IMG/VR virus record: IMGVR_UViG_3300042305_000935
Span: 1-44,438 of that record
Direction: 5' to 3' (one strand)
Length of the DNA stretch: 44,438 nucleotides
Source: a virus
Part shown: positions 1 through 7,970 of the stretch, piece by piece
Position numbering within the stretch: the first letter of the stretch is position 1
Layout: every line of letters begins with the position of its first letter
Position numbers and translations under genes: made by a program
Notes under the pieces: model-generated
The model's input: the letters and a program-made list of their open reading frames with translations, nothing else
What the model was told of the DNA's origin: nothing
Databases searched by the model: none

Positions 1-184
1 TCAGCATCTGGATCAATTGTGGCAGACTGGGTGCCGACCACGATGTTTTCGGGAAGCGTGATCGTGTTTGCGTTCCCGGTGTAGTCCCGATCGGTCTTGT
101 CGATGGCAACGCAGCGCGCAGAAATGACCTCGCTCAGATAGGTACTACCTCCGGTCTGGTATCGGAATACCTCGTTCAACGTCG
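1..184. repeat. Terminal redundancy, left copy
   Basis: The first 184 bases recur as the last 184 bases (44255-44438), differing only at base 57 (C here, T at 44311). The repeat lies inside a reading frame that continues in phase across the join, so the contig is a circular or circularly permuted genome of about 44,254 bp. The difference is a synonymous Thr codon change (ACG/ACA on the minus strand), which looks like population variation rather than decay. A true direct terminal repeat inside a structural gene would be unusual, so assembly overlap of a permuted genome is my preferred reading. Confidence 0.9.
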
Positions 185-2999
185 GAGATCCCGGCGTCAC
201 GGAGAACGCCCAGACGTTTTTCGAATCTCCAGTAGGCTGCGAGTTCCAGTATCCCGGAATCCAGAACGTTCCATCGCTGTCTACATCGACTCGTGGATGC
301 TTGTAGACGTAGTCCTGAACAGTACCGCTGGAGTTCATTGAAAATGAAGCCAGCAAAGAACAAGACGGGCCGGAGTCTTCGAACACATTCACGGTGGGCG
401 CGTCCGTTTCAACTGACGAGTCAAACGGACCAATGCCCATGACTCGGTCGCCGTGCGAGGCTACGGCATAGCCAACGCCAGCCTGAGATTTGACCCATCG
501 GATGCCACGCTGGAAGTTCCACTTGCACATCAGCGCGTCCGGCGATGTCCAGACGATGCCGTCGATGTCCGCCGACGCAGCTCGGCTGACGGAAGGCGGC
601 CCGCCAGTAATCCCGACGTTCTGACGGGCTGGCGTCGAGTACGGATGCGAATACTCGGATTGCCCGATGCTCCCGATGCCCATGTTCGTGTTTGTCCACA
701 CGGGCTGCGTGTCCGGCGTTCTTCCTCCACGATCAAGAAGATGAGCGATCCCGTACTTCCACGCGAAGTATCCCTCGATCTTCTCGAGCTCGGTGTCGCT
801 CGAGCTGTTGAACGCCGGGTTCGTGTCGATGGCGTTTGAGTTGTAGTCGGGGAACGTGCAAACCTTTTTGAGGCTATCCCCTTCGTCCGTGTAGCGTCGG
901 ATGACGAACATCTCGTAGATGTCCGCATCCAAGCCCTTCATAACGTTCGTCAGGTTGAGGCGGATGGGATCGAATGACGTGCTTCCTCCACGCGCTGTAG
1001 AGTCCGTTGCCGCCAAAGCACCGATTACGCTTCGGTTGCCCGTGTCCGATCGGATCTTAAGCCCCTGCCATTGATTGATCGGGACACCGTTGACACGCAC
1101 CTGAGAAACTGAGTAGTCAGAGTCGCAGTCTTCGTTGTCGCGAAGAACCGTGATGATGGCCATGTTGCTGCCGTTGTCGGAACGACCGCGAGTGTCTCTG
1201 GCGTATCCGTACTTCCGAGTCGGGTAGTATGTAAAGTTTTCCGGAGACCGATTCTGATAACTTTCGGCCATCACGGAAATAACCCCAGCGGAATACACAG
1301 GATCTGTGTAGTCCGTGTATGTCACATTCTTGTTTACGCCATAATTAATCTCAGTTCTTGTGTTTGCAGAAGGCGTAATTCCGTCTGGCTCCTGCGATGT
1401 CACCTTAATGCCGTAACCGAATCCGCCGGGAATGTTGTATTTCCCCTTAACGTATCTGGTTAGACCGTCAATAGTGACTTTGTCATTATTGAACAGGTGG
1501 ACTCCCGCAGGGCCCTCAAGAAACGATCCGGAGCTTTCCCACTCAAATAAAGCAGTCTTTGTATTTGGAACTCCGTTAACGTAGATCATGTGATCTACTC
1601 TGCAGTTACCTTCAGCTCCGGGATTGTTAGATCCGGTTTGAGGCCAGCAGAAGTAGTCATCCATCACATCCCTGCTCGGCCACAGGGAGTTGTTCTGGTA
1701 GAACAGCGAAGACGGTACTTCGTAGTCGCTGTTGATGCTGGCGACGATAACCATCAAGTACCCGCGAGTGCCGGGAAGCATGGTTTTCTGAGAGTCATCC
1801 TTGGACGGATCCTCGCCAAGCGATCCGGGGGACTGCAGGCGGAACTTGTCTCCGCTGAAGCGCACCGCAGATCGGCCAGCAGCGCCGGAGCGAACGAATG
1901 TTGGTGCCTTGAAGTTTGTCGTGTCGGAAGACGGAGATAGGTACACCTGACCACGACCGGAAGAATCTTCCCACAGCGACACTTCATCGCCGTCTGCGAT
2001 AGCTTCGCTGCCAAGCTGCGAAGGAATCTTGCTGGCATCAAGCCAGCACCACCGACGATCTTCCCATTGCGACAGCATCGTCGGATTCCATCGCATGGCA
2101 GATGGTTCAACAACGTGCGTCGTTAGCTGGCTTGCGGGATCATAAGAGCGAGGGCCTAGAAAGCGGTATGTCAGCGCACCGTATGTGGTTTCGGCGGGCT
2201 GGTGCGCGGTGATGATCTCGCCATCCTCATTAAACGTCGCATCGTTCACGGGGAACGGGACGTACCAGCTTTGAACCTCAGACGGAGCAGAAGTGTAGAT
2301 CGACTCGTAGACAACGATGCGCGACTTCGCCGTGTCCGTCGAATTGACGGCAGCGTAAAGCTTGTCGTTGCGGATGAGGATCTTTTCCGTATACCCCTGC
2401 GGCTTCATCGACCACAGCAGTCGAAGAACTGTCTCGTCATCGCGCTCGTAGGCTCGGATCCACGCAAGATGCTGCCCCGTGGTGCCTTCGCTGACTCCGA
2501 CAAAGATGGTGCCGTACTCGTCAATCGTCAGAGTGCGAACGGCATGGTTGGCCGTGAACACGGGGAGGCTGAACTCCCATTGCTTTACTTCATCTCCGTT
2601 GTACTGGATCAGCAGCGCATCTTCGTCGATCGTGTACACGTTTCCGAGAGTGTCAACAGCGCAGACGAAAACACCCTGCGTCGATCCAGAGGTGTAACTG
2701 TTGACGCTTTTGGACCAAAGCGTCAGGTCGCCATCCTGAGTGCTGACAGCGTCGCTGTAGACCACCTGACGCTCATCGTGAACCACGGACGTAAGAGCCT
2801 GAACCTTGCCGTTGCCAGCGCCGAGCGCTGATGGGCAGAGTCGAGCAAGCCCTTCGCGCTGCGCTCCTCGGGCACGGCCAGTCTTGCTATCGATCGACCG
2901 CACGTTCAGCGCATCAACGGTCGTCCCCGGAGGCTGCGCCTCGTACGAGAACGTGTCGCTGATGCCTTCCTGCGGAAACGGGATCGGTAGTTCGGCCAT
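1..2999 (-). CDS. Hub/nozzle-like tail protein with ConA-like insertion (5' part; continues at 44254)
   Basis: This is the first 999 codons of a 1,454-residue protein that starts at ATG 2999 and continues, in phase, from 44254 to the stop at 42889. The N-terminus carries the phrase QPPGTTVDALNVRSIDSKTG, which I recognise from phage tail proteins of this genome type, followed by beta-propeller-like strands (about 60-310). Residues about 315-785 look like a concanavalin/LamG-type module: WEDSSGRG and VRFSGDKF near its start, EMFVIRRYTDEG near 698, IEGYFAWKYG near 740 and HPY near 781, the usual closing phrases of such domains in phages. The start codon follows the IPT gene stop by one base. The position after capsid and adaptor genes fits a tail hub or nozzle; the lectin-like insertion may touch the host surface. 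The family call is from motifs only. Confidence 0.75.
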   Translation of the reverse strand, partial: MAELPIPFPQEGISDTFSYEAQPPGTTVDALNVRSIDSKTGRARGAQREGLARLCPSALGAGNGKVQALTSVVHDERQVVYSDAVSTQDGDLTLWSKSVNSYTSGSTQGVFVCAVDTLGNVYTIDEDALLIQYNGDEVKQWEFSLPVFTANHAVRTLTIDEYGTIFVGVSEGTTGQHLAWIRAYERDDETVLRLLWSMKPQGYTEKILIRNDKLYAAVNSTDTAKSRIVVYESIYTSAPSEVQSWYVPFPVNDATFNEDGEIITAHQPAETTYGALTYRFLGPRSYDPASQLTTHVVEPSAMRWNPTMLSQWEDRRWCWLDASKIPSQLGSEAIADGDEVSLWEDSSGRGQVYLSPSSDTTNFKAPTFVRSGAAGRSAVRFSGDKFRLQSPGSLGEDPSKDDSQKTMLPGTRGYLMVIVASINSDYEVPSSLFYQNNSLWPSRDVMDDYFCWPQTGSNNPGAEGNCRVDHMIYVNGVPNTKTALFEWESSGSFLEGPAGVHLFNNDKVTIDGLTRYVKGKYNIPGGFGYGIKVTSQEPDGITPSANTRTEINYGVNKNVTYTDYTDPVYSAGVISVMAESYQNRSPENFTYYPTRKYGYARDTRGRSDNGSNMAIITVLRDNEDCDSDYSVSQVRVNGVPINQWQGLKIRSDTGNRSVIGALAATDSTARGGSTSFDPIRLNLTNVMKGLDADIYEMFVIRRYTDEGDSLKKVCTFPDYNSNAIDTNPAFNSSSDTELEKIEGYFAWKYGIAHLLDRGGRTPDTQPVWTNTNMGIGSIGQSEYSHPYSTPARQNVGITGGPPSVSRAASADIDGIVWTSPDALMCKWNFQRGIRWVKSQAGVGYAVASHGDRVMGIGPFDSSVETDAPTVNVFEDSGPSCSLLASFSMNSSGTVQDYVYKHPRVDVDSDGTFWIPGYWNSQPTGDSKNVWAFSVTPGSPTLNEVFRYQTGGSTYLSEVISARCVAIDKTDRDYTGNANTITLPENIVVGTQSATIDPDA

Positions 3000-3000
3000 G

Positions 3001-3360
3001 TTAGATGTACGTCCAGACGTCGATGCCAACAGCGCGAATAGAAGGGTTCATCTCAACGACGACGTTGAACTCTCCGGGCCCAGAGGGCGTAGATGGCATC
3101 GTTGCAGTTACCTGCGTGGTAGAGATCGGAGTCAGATCAGCAAGCGGATCTCCACCGACACCGGAGGCGTCGCAGCCGACACGGACCTCGTTGGTTTCGT
3201 AGGCGTCGAACCCGCTGATCGTGATGGTCACGCTGGTCCCTCCCATTTCCGTACCGACGCTAGGGGAAATGGACACGAACGTGGGCACGGGCGACTCGCC
3301 CGGAAACTCAATAGTCGAGCTTTGACGAAGCCAATCGGTGGAGATTCTGGGTCTAAGCAT
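3001..3360 (-). CDS. IPT/TIG-domain small virion protein
   Basis: A 119-residue protein made mostly of one immunoglobulin-like IPT/TIG fold: after a short lead comes PTFVSISPSVGTEMGGTSV, the classic opening of these domains, then ITISGFDAYETNEVRVG and later TTQVTATMPS, the typical closing strand. I take ATG 3360 because it overlaps the upstream stop in the sequence ATGCTTAG, giving translational coupling; another possible start at 3375 lies inside the upstream gene. It sits between the paralogue pair and the hub gene. IPT domains on virions commonly decorate tails or bind carbohydrate, but the role here is inferred from context. Confidence 0.75.
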   Translation of the reverse strand: MLRPRISTDWLRQSSTIEFPGESPVPTFVSISPSVGTEMGGTSVTITISGFDAYETNEVRVGCDASGVGGDPLADLTPISTTQVTATMPSTPSGPGEFNVVVEMNPSIRAVGIDVWTYI

Positions 3361-3772
3361 ATCGGAAGAACACATGGATAAGGCCGACGTAGTCAGCGCC
3401 AGATGTGTACGGAAGCGAAGTAGTTCCGGACCCGTCTACGCGAACGCAGAAGTTGTCCGGGATTGTCATCCCGTACCGTCCGCCGATAGAAATGTACTGG
3501 CTCGTCTGCGTGGTCGAAGCCTTGACGTACACCGTGTGATAGACGACGGTCGGGGTCGCCAAGTCTTGGATCCGAATCTCTCGGTTCGCTCCTGTGACTC
3601 CTTCGACCAGAATTCCGTCAATCACTACAGGCCGTCCAGCGCTGGCACCAGCAACCAAGCTAGAGCCTGCACCTGTAATAGTGCCTCCCTGTCCGTCTGA
3701 CGGAAACTCCGCCCTGAACGACTGCTTAGTCATCCAAAGCGATGCGGTCTGGTTGCGAACCTCTGAGTTCAT
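3353..3772 (-). CDS. Tandem paralogue B, small beta-rich virion protein
   Basis: A 139-residue protein that is clearly related to its upstream neighbour (3772-4161). Both share GQGG near residue 30, the block VAGASAGRPVVI, a GG(A/R)YG turn and an aromatic FRY/YRY ending. The two genes overlap by one base in TGATG, so they are translated together. Neither has transmembrane segments or an enzyme motif. Lying between adaptor and hub genes, the pair are probably small tail or neck proteins, perhaps forming mixed oligomers after gene duplication. I do not recognise the family. Confidence 0.7.
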   Translation of the reverse strand: MNSEVRNQTASLWMTKQSFRAEFPSDGQGGTITGAGSSLVAGASAGRPVVIDGILVEGVTGANREIRIQDLATPTVVYHTVYVKASTTQTSQYISIGGRYGMTIPDNFCVRVDGSGTTSLPYTSGADYVGLIHVFFRYA

Positions 3773-4161
3773 CAGACGTAGCGGTAGTAGACCTTGACGC
3801 TGTTCGCAACAATTGTCGTAGATGACAATCCGACCGAAAATCCTTGGTTGACCTGAACTCCGTAGGCTCCGCCTAGAGCAAAGGTCTGAGTTTTCCCGGC
3901 GTCCGCTTTAAAACGGACGGCAAATAGATCGGATGACCCGTCAAAGTTTTTGATGTAGACAATGGAGTCTGCGCTGCACGAAATTTCGACAGATTCGATG
4001 ACCACAGGTCGCCCAGCGCTAGCTCCAGCGACTTCGCTCGATGCCAAAGTTGTAGTAGATCCGCCTTGACCATTTGTGGGGTAATGCGTCGTAGTCACGT
4101 TGGACGGGTGCGTAATCCAACGCGATGCGGTCATCACTCGAAGTCGATCGTTCACGCTCAT
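3772..4161 (-). CDS. Tandem paralogue A, small beta-rich virion protein
   Basis: A 129-residue beta-strand-rich protein, paralogous to the next gene: it shares GQGG, VAGASAGRPVVI, GGAYG and a C-terminal KVYYRYV-type strand. The N-terminal parts have diverged. Start ATG 4161 lies a few bases after the adaptor stop at 4170. Its place in the neck/tail part of the late operon suggests a virion component. No homologue with a known role comes to mind; the copy number of two is the notable fact. Confidence 0.7.
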   Translation of the reverse strand: MSVNDRLRVMTASRWITHPSNVTTTHYPTNGQGGSTTTLASSEVAGASAGRPVVIESVEISCSADSIVYIKNFDGSSDLFAVRFKADAGKTQTFALGGAYGVQVNQGFSVGLSSTTIVANSVKVYYRYV

Positions 4162-4169
4162 GTTAGATC

Positions 4170-4892
4170 CTAAGAAGGCGGGTCAAATCTGCCCGCGATG
4201 CCAATCTTGACGCCGCCCTCGTACAGGTACTCCTGCGCGATAGCTCCACCGCGCATCCTGCCGATGAACGGCTGCACACTACCATCGCGTCGCTTCATGT
4301 TAGCGAACTCGGAGCTTTGCTGGAGCAGCGCGAGGCGCTCGGACAGCGAAGCCACGTCGTGCTCGTCATAGCTCTGAGCGAACGCGAACAAGATCTCGAG
4401 GTAGAAGAACTCAAGCCAGCTCGGGACGGGGATCGCGGCGATGTCGCTCGTCAGATCAACCCATCGTGCTAGGTACGGCAGCGTGAACGCATCTGCCGTC
4501 GTGGTCGTAGGAGTCGGCCAGATCGTGATGCGCGGCGTCAGAGCACCGGACACCGTCTCGTAGATGATCGAGCCAAGGTAGTGAGGGCCGCCATCGAGGA
4601 AGTCCTGCCGATAGCGCAGATACTCCTCCATCGACACCATCTCGAGCGTCACGACGGATGACACCGTGGTGGGCTTGGGTTGGCCGTACATGCGGCCAAA
4701 GTCGCTGGGCAGCGTGATGTACGTCTGGGCGTTCGTCAGCGTTAGAAGCGCTGGCTGGCGAATGAGCCAAGACCATGTGTGCATGTCCGCGAGATACGAG
4801 CCAGCGCGGTTGCACAGCGTGAGCACGGAAACGGAGGGCTCACCGTCAAGACGACGGAGAAGATAGTCAGCGCAGTCGGTGACGGTGAGCAT
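4170..4892 (-). CDS. Head-tail adaptor-like protein
   Basis: A 240-residue protein in the position where short-tailed phages encode the head-tail adaptor (T7 gp11/P22 gp4 class). The N-terminal helix MLTVTDCADYLLRRL with following NRAGSYLADMHTWSWL resembles the start of such proteins, where a helical bundle packs against the portal; a beta-rich middle has ITLPSDFGRMYG and ITIWPTP, both typical of this class; the C-terminal half is helical. A strong ribosome site, GGAGGA, lies about six bases before ATG 4892. Call rests on gene order, length and these phrases. Confidence 0.65.
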   Translation of the reverse strand: MLTVTDCADYLLRRLDGEPSVSVLTLCNRAGSYLADMHTWSWLIRQPALLTLTNAQTYITLPSDFGRMYGQPKPTTVSSVVTLEMVSMEEYLRYRQDFLDGGPHYLGSIIYETVSGALTPRITIWPTPTTTTADAFTLPYLARWVDLTSDIAAIPVPSWLEFFYLEILFAFAQSYDEHDVASLSERLALLQQSSEFANMKRRDGSVQPFIGRMRGGAIAQEYLYEGGVKIGIAGRFDPPS

Positions 4893-4953
4893 TTGGTTCC
4901 TCCAAGGATCCCCAGCGGAGCGCAGTCATGCTGCGCCCCGCCAAGGGTTAGGG

Positions 4954-5487
4954 CTAGGCGTTGACGCCGAAGCCGTACAGGCCATCAAACCAAGTAAGCG
5001 GAAACGTGTCGCTATTGCTTCCGAGCGTACCAGCGGGCTCTCCAGCCGAAGGGCTGATCGAAAGAACATGCGCGATGATCTTGTGTCGCGACGCGGTTCC
5101 CGGAGTAACGGACAAGGCTGCCGTGTTCGTTGTCCCCGGAGGGGCAACAAGTTGATCGGCCTTTGCCGCTTGGGCGGATTTCACGTTAGTGATTCCAGAG
5201 ATCATCACCGGACCAACGCCGCCGTTTCGCGCAATAAACGATTGGCAGACCCCAAAGATACCACCTTGATGGTGGGTCTTTGCGCCAGTATCATTCGGAA
5301 CAGTCTTGACGGTGTAGAAGGCCGAAACTTCATTTCCCGGAAGTCCCGTACCGGAAACAAAGTCAAAATAGACAATGTCTCCGACAACAAGATCGCTACT
5401 GGGGTTCCCGTTTTTTGCCTGAACAATGATTTCTTGCGGATGAAGGCCCTGAACGCCGGGTCCGCCAACAGTCTTAAGGTAAGTCAT
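4954..5487 (-). CDS. Small capsid-associated (decoration-like) protein
   Basis: A 177-residue protein directly downstream of the major capsid gene. It is Gly/Thr/Ser/Val rich and beta-stranded (IVQAKNGNPSSDLVVGDIVYFDF resembles a small beta-barrel), with no membrane segment. Short beta-barrel proteins in this slot are usually capsid cement or decoration proteins, which is the inference here. A ribosome site AAGGAG precedes ATG 5487 by about 10 bases. I do not recognise a named family. Confidence 0.55.
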   Translation of the reverse strand: MTYLKTVGGPGVQGLHPQEIIVQAKNGNPSSDLVVGDIVYFDFVSGTGLPGNEVSAFYTVKTVPNDTGAKTHHQGGIFGVCQSFIARNGGVGPVMISGITNVKSAQAAKADQLVAPPGTTNTAALSVTPGTASRHKIIAHVLSISPSAGEPAGTLGSNSDTFPLTWFDGLYGFGVNA

Positions 5488-5507
5488 GTGATTAGGCTCC
5501 TTTGGTA

Positions 5508-6665
5508 TCAGCCTTCGAGTTCAGCCGAGGGGTAGACGATGCCGTGGTGACGGCGAGAGGTGACGTAGAGGTTAAACCACGTCTGAATGGGAAGGACGTA
5601 CTTCGTGCGGTTGCGCTCGGGGCTGAACACGTCGAGGTACTTGAAGTAGTAGTTGGAGTGGAACGCCATCTTCATGTAGTTGGCGTTGATCCAGTAGTAG
5701 CGAGGGCCAGTAAGGACTTCGGCGCTGCTTGCGGTAGACTCGGTGACGTAAGCACTAGTCGTGCCGTACAGGAGTTCCGTCTCGAGCTGCGGAGCACGCT
5801 CGAGCGGGATACCAGCGTAGGTCGCGTTGACGTAGGCCGGATCCTGACGGCTCGGGACCACCGTCACGTCGTTCTCGGTGCGGAGGACTTGCTTGTACTC
5901 CGTGATGCCGAGTTTCGTCGTGTAGATGACCTGACGGAAGATATCCGTGTTCTCGAAGTACTCGTTCATCGTCCCCGGAGTGCGGAACTGAAGATCGAGG
6001 AAGATCGAGTCAAACGCATTCAGAAGCGTCGTGCCGGAACCCGTGTAAGCGCTATACGACTGACGGACGGGCTGCCAACGGGTCTTCGTCGCCGGGTTGA
6101 TGCCCTGCACCGTGCTGGTGTACGGGCTGCCGACGTTGCTGATGCCCCAGCGACCGTTCGCGTACTCGTTGACGAGCGCGGGGATCGACTGCGGCTCACC
6201 GGGAGCGGCGGTGAACGATTCCATCTTCGTCGCGTTCGGCTGCGCGAAGAGCTTGGCGTTCATGCCGTTCACGATGTCGTTCGCCAGACCCGTCTGCTTG
6301 ATGCGCTTGACGCGCTTCCAGACCGCAGCCGACGCGCCTTCGTTGAGCTCGACCTCTTGAGCGGTCCAGCTCATGTGGCATTGCGCGAAGCGCCACGGAA
6401 CCTGCCACTCGGAGAGGGTCTGGGTGTTCGTCCAGACGCTTTCCGTCTCAGGGTCGATCATCTGGAACGTGCCAGCCGAGTCGAGGATGATGCCATCCTT
6501 GATGCGCTCGCCGTTCTGGAAGGTTTCAGCGGAGTCGCGGCCCTTGAGGAAGCGCGCGAGGGGGTAGTTCTTTTCCTGAATTTCGTTCACGAACGCCTCT
6601 TGGGAGCTAGCCCAAGCAGGCGCGGTGGACTTCATAAAGTCGCCAAAGTCGTTGAGAGATGCCAT
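5508..6665 (-). CDS. Major capsid protein
   Basis: A 385-residue protein between the scaffold gene and a small capsid-associated gene, the canonical place for the major capsid protein. It starts with a helical segment (SLNDFGDFMKSTAPAWASSQ), then a region with NGERIKDGIILDS and a helix-strand core typical of HK97-fold capsids of short-tailed phages, and ends in QTWFNLYVTSRRHHGIVYPS. There is no long N-terminal coiled delta domain; assembly is presumably directed by the separate scaffold protein next to it. Its start lacks an obvious ribosome site (see the leader entry). Identity rests on position, length and overall composition rather than one diagnostic motif. Confidence 0.8.
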   Translation of the reverse strand: MASLNDFGDFMKSTAPAWASSQEAFVNEIQEKNYPLARFLKGRDSAETFQNGERIKDGIILDSAGTFQMIDPETESVWTNTQTLSEWQVPWRFAQCHMSWTAQEVELNEGASAAVWKRVKRIKQTGLANDIVNGMNAKLFAQPNATKMESFTAAPGEPQSIPALVNEYANGRWGISNVGSPYTSTVQGINPATKTRWQPVRQSYSAYTGSGTTLLNAFDSIFLDLQFRTPGTMNEYFENTDIFRQVIYTTKLGITEYKQVLRTENDVTVVPSRQDPAYVNATYAGIPLERAPQLETELLYGTTSAYVTESTASSAEVLTGPRYYWINANYMKMAFHSNYYFKYLDVFSPERNRTKYVLPIQTWFNLYVTSRRHHGIVYPSAELEG

Positions 6666-6690
6666 GTGTGTGGTGTGTTTGGGTTAGGAG
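6666..6690 (-). promoter_or_regulatory. Capsid leader without Shine-Dalgarno
   Basis: Read on the minus strand, the 25 bases between the scaffold stop and the capsid ATG are A/C-rich (AACCCAAACACACCACACAC) with no purine-rich ribosome site. That is odd for what should be the most translated phage gene, since the adaptor and decoration genes nearby have good GGAG sites. An unstructured CA-rich leader may itself act as a ribosome entry enhancer; this is inference. Confidence 0.5.
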
Positions 6691-7632
6691 CTAGGGAAGA
6701 CGCATCAGCCGCTCTTTGGCCTCCACATCATTGCGGAAAATCGCGTCCAGAAGCGCATCTTCCCGCTCTGCGGGACTCATAGCCTTCGGGCTCGACGCCT
6801 TTCCGTTCGGAGGCGTGGGTTGCGAACCAATGCGCTTGCGGTGGGCCGCAAGTGCCTTGCCCGCTTCGCTGGCCTTCACTTCATCAAAGAGAACGGTTCG
6901 CGCCGCATCACGCATCGCCATCTGAGCCCGCTCTTGCACGGGAAGATCTTGATACTTTTGCAGGTGCAGCCCCATCTCGTTCTGAACTTGTTCCAGCTTC
7001 GCGGGATCGTCGAGCTGCGGGAACTGATCTCGCAGCGACGCCTTTGCAGATCCGATGATTTCGCGAACGCGATCGGCCTCGAGCGAAGCAATGCGCTGCT
7101 CGTAGGACTGACGCTCTCGCTTGATCATTTCTGCAAGGGGAGTCGCAAACTCTTCACCGTACATCTCCCGGATCTTGGTCAACGGGTCGTCGTCGGTTGC
7201 GGTTGGAGCGCTTGTCGCAGTCTCCGCTACCTTCGTTGTGACGCCGCTCTCAAGTTCCTTGATGCGCTCGGCTCGAGACTTCAACTCATTGGCGGTCTTT
7301 GCCTGACGCTCTTTCGCCTTGGAAGCCCACTCAAGGACTTCTGCACGGTCGAGCTTTGACATTACCGTCTTGGTGACATTGTCGAGCGCAAGCACGCTAC
7401 AAGCCTTCTCCCATTCGGAGTCGCTCTGCGCCTTGCCCTCGCTCAGGGTCGCCTCATCATCCCCTTCGCCGCTAGGCTTCGGGGTGTCTTGTTCGCCAGC
7501 ATCATCGCTGGCTGCTTCGTCCGCCTGCTGCTCCGACTTGGGTGCAGCGAACAGCTTGGACAGAAACGCATTATCAGCGGCCTCGGCAGCCGCCTTCGTG
7601 TCAGTCGCGATCGTTTCGGTTTCTTGGCTCAT
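6691..7632 (-). CDS. Capsid scaffolding protein
   Basis: A 313-residue, strongly charged, helical protein upstream of the capsid gene. The N-terminal third is acidic and Ser/Glu/Asp-rich (SDDAGEQDTPKPSGEGDDEATLSEG); the middle is coiled coil (residues about 110-220); the C-terminus is basic and short. This composition, with gene order portal-scaffold-capsid, is typical of scaffolds that are lost before DNA packaging. It is coupled to the upstream gene by a TAATG overlap at 7632. Confidence 0.8.
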   Translation of the reverse strand: MSQETETIATDTKAAAEAADNAFLSKLFAAPKSEQQADEAASDDAGEQDTPKPSGEGDDEATLSEGKAQSDSEWEKACSVLALDNVTKTVMSKLDRAEVLEWASKAKERQAKTANELKSRAERIKELESGVTTKVAETATSAPTATDDDPLTKIREMYGEEFATPLAEMIKRERQSYEQRIASLEADRVREIIGSAKASLRDQFPQLDDPAKLEQVQNEMGLHLQKYQDLPVQERAQMAMRDAARTVLFDEVKASEAGKALAAHRKRIGSQPTPPNGKASSPKAMSPAEREDALLDAIFRNDVEAKERLMRLP

Positions 7633-7970
7633 TAGTCGCCTGAAAAAGCATCCCGTGCGTTGGTGATGGTCTCACCAACAACAGCCGCATCACGACGAGC
7701 GGCTTCCCTAGCCGCTCTGGAATCGATAATGGGCCGTCCGTCGCTCGTGTAGTGCTTGTAGAAGCCACCCTTCTTCTCCTTCATCCCATGCCAGCGAGGC
7801 GAGGAATGGGAGATGACGGGCTTCTCGTCGGGGCGGACGCTCGGCATTGATGGAACGCGCCGATACGCAACTCCCTCGACCACTACTTCGTCTCCGATCT
7901 TCGGGGCTTCCGACATCGGATAGTAGAGCTCAAGCCTGTCTCCCTTTTTGGATTCAAACTCGTAGATCAT
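7632..7970 (-). CDS. FmdB-like small protein that has lost its zinc cysteines
   Basis: A 112-residue protein between portal and scaffold. Its first 45 residues follow the plan of FmdB-type zinc ribbons often found in this phage position: IYEFESKKGDRLELYYPMSE, then APKIGDEVVVEG and AYRRVPS. Where the family normally has two CxxC knuckles, this protein has none (no cysteine at all). The C-terminal half is basic and helical (SRAAREAARRDAAVVGETI). Starts in an ATGA overlap with the portal stop. The relationship is by pattern and needs a profile search; if right, the fold has been kept without metal. Confidence 0.5.
   Translation of the reverse strand: MIYEFESKKGDRLELYYPMSEAPKIGDEVVVEGVAYRRVPSMPSVRPDEKPVISHSSPRWHGMKEKKGGFYKHYTSDGRPIIDSRAAREAARRDAAVVGETITNARDAFSGD

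Noticed and set aside
1-184. T7-like direct terminal repeat
   Set aside because: The length would fit, but the repeat is inside a structural gene that is in phase across the join; circular permutation is simpler without read-end data.
5502-6782. Long plus-strand open frame of 426 codons opposite the capsid gene
   Set aside because: Arg/Val/Leu-rich product, no ribosome site, and the opposite strand has the capsid gene with proper protein composition. It is a shadow of GC-rich third positions.
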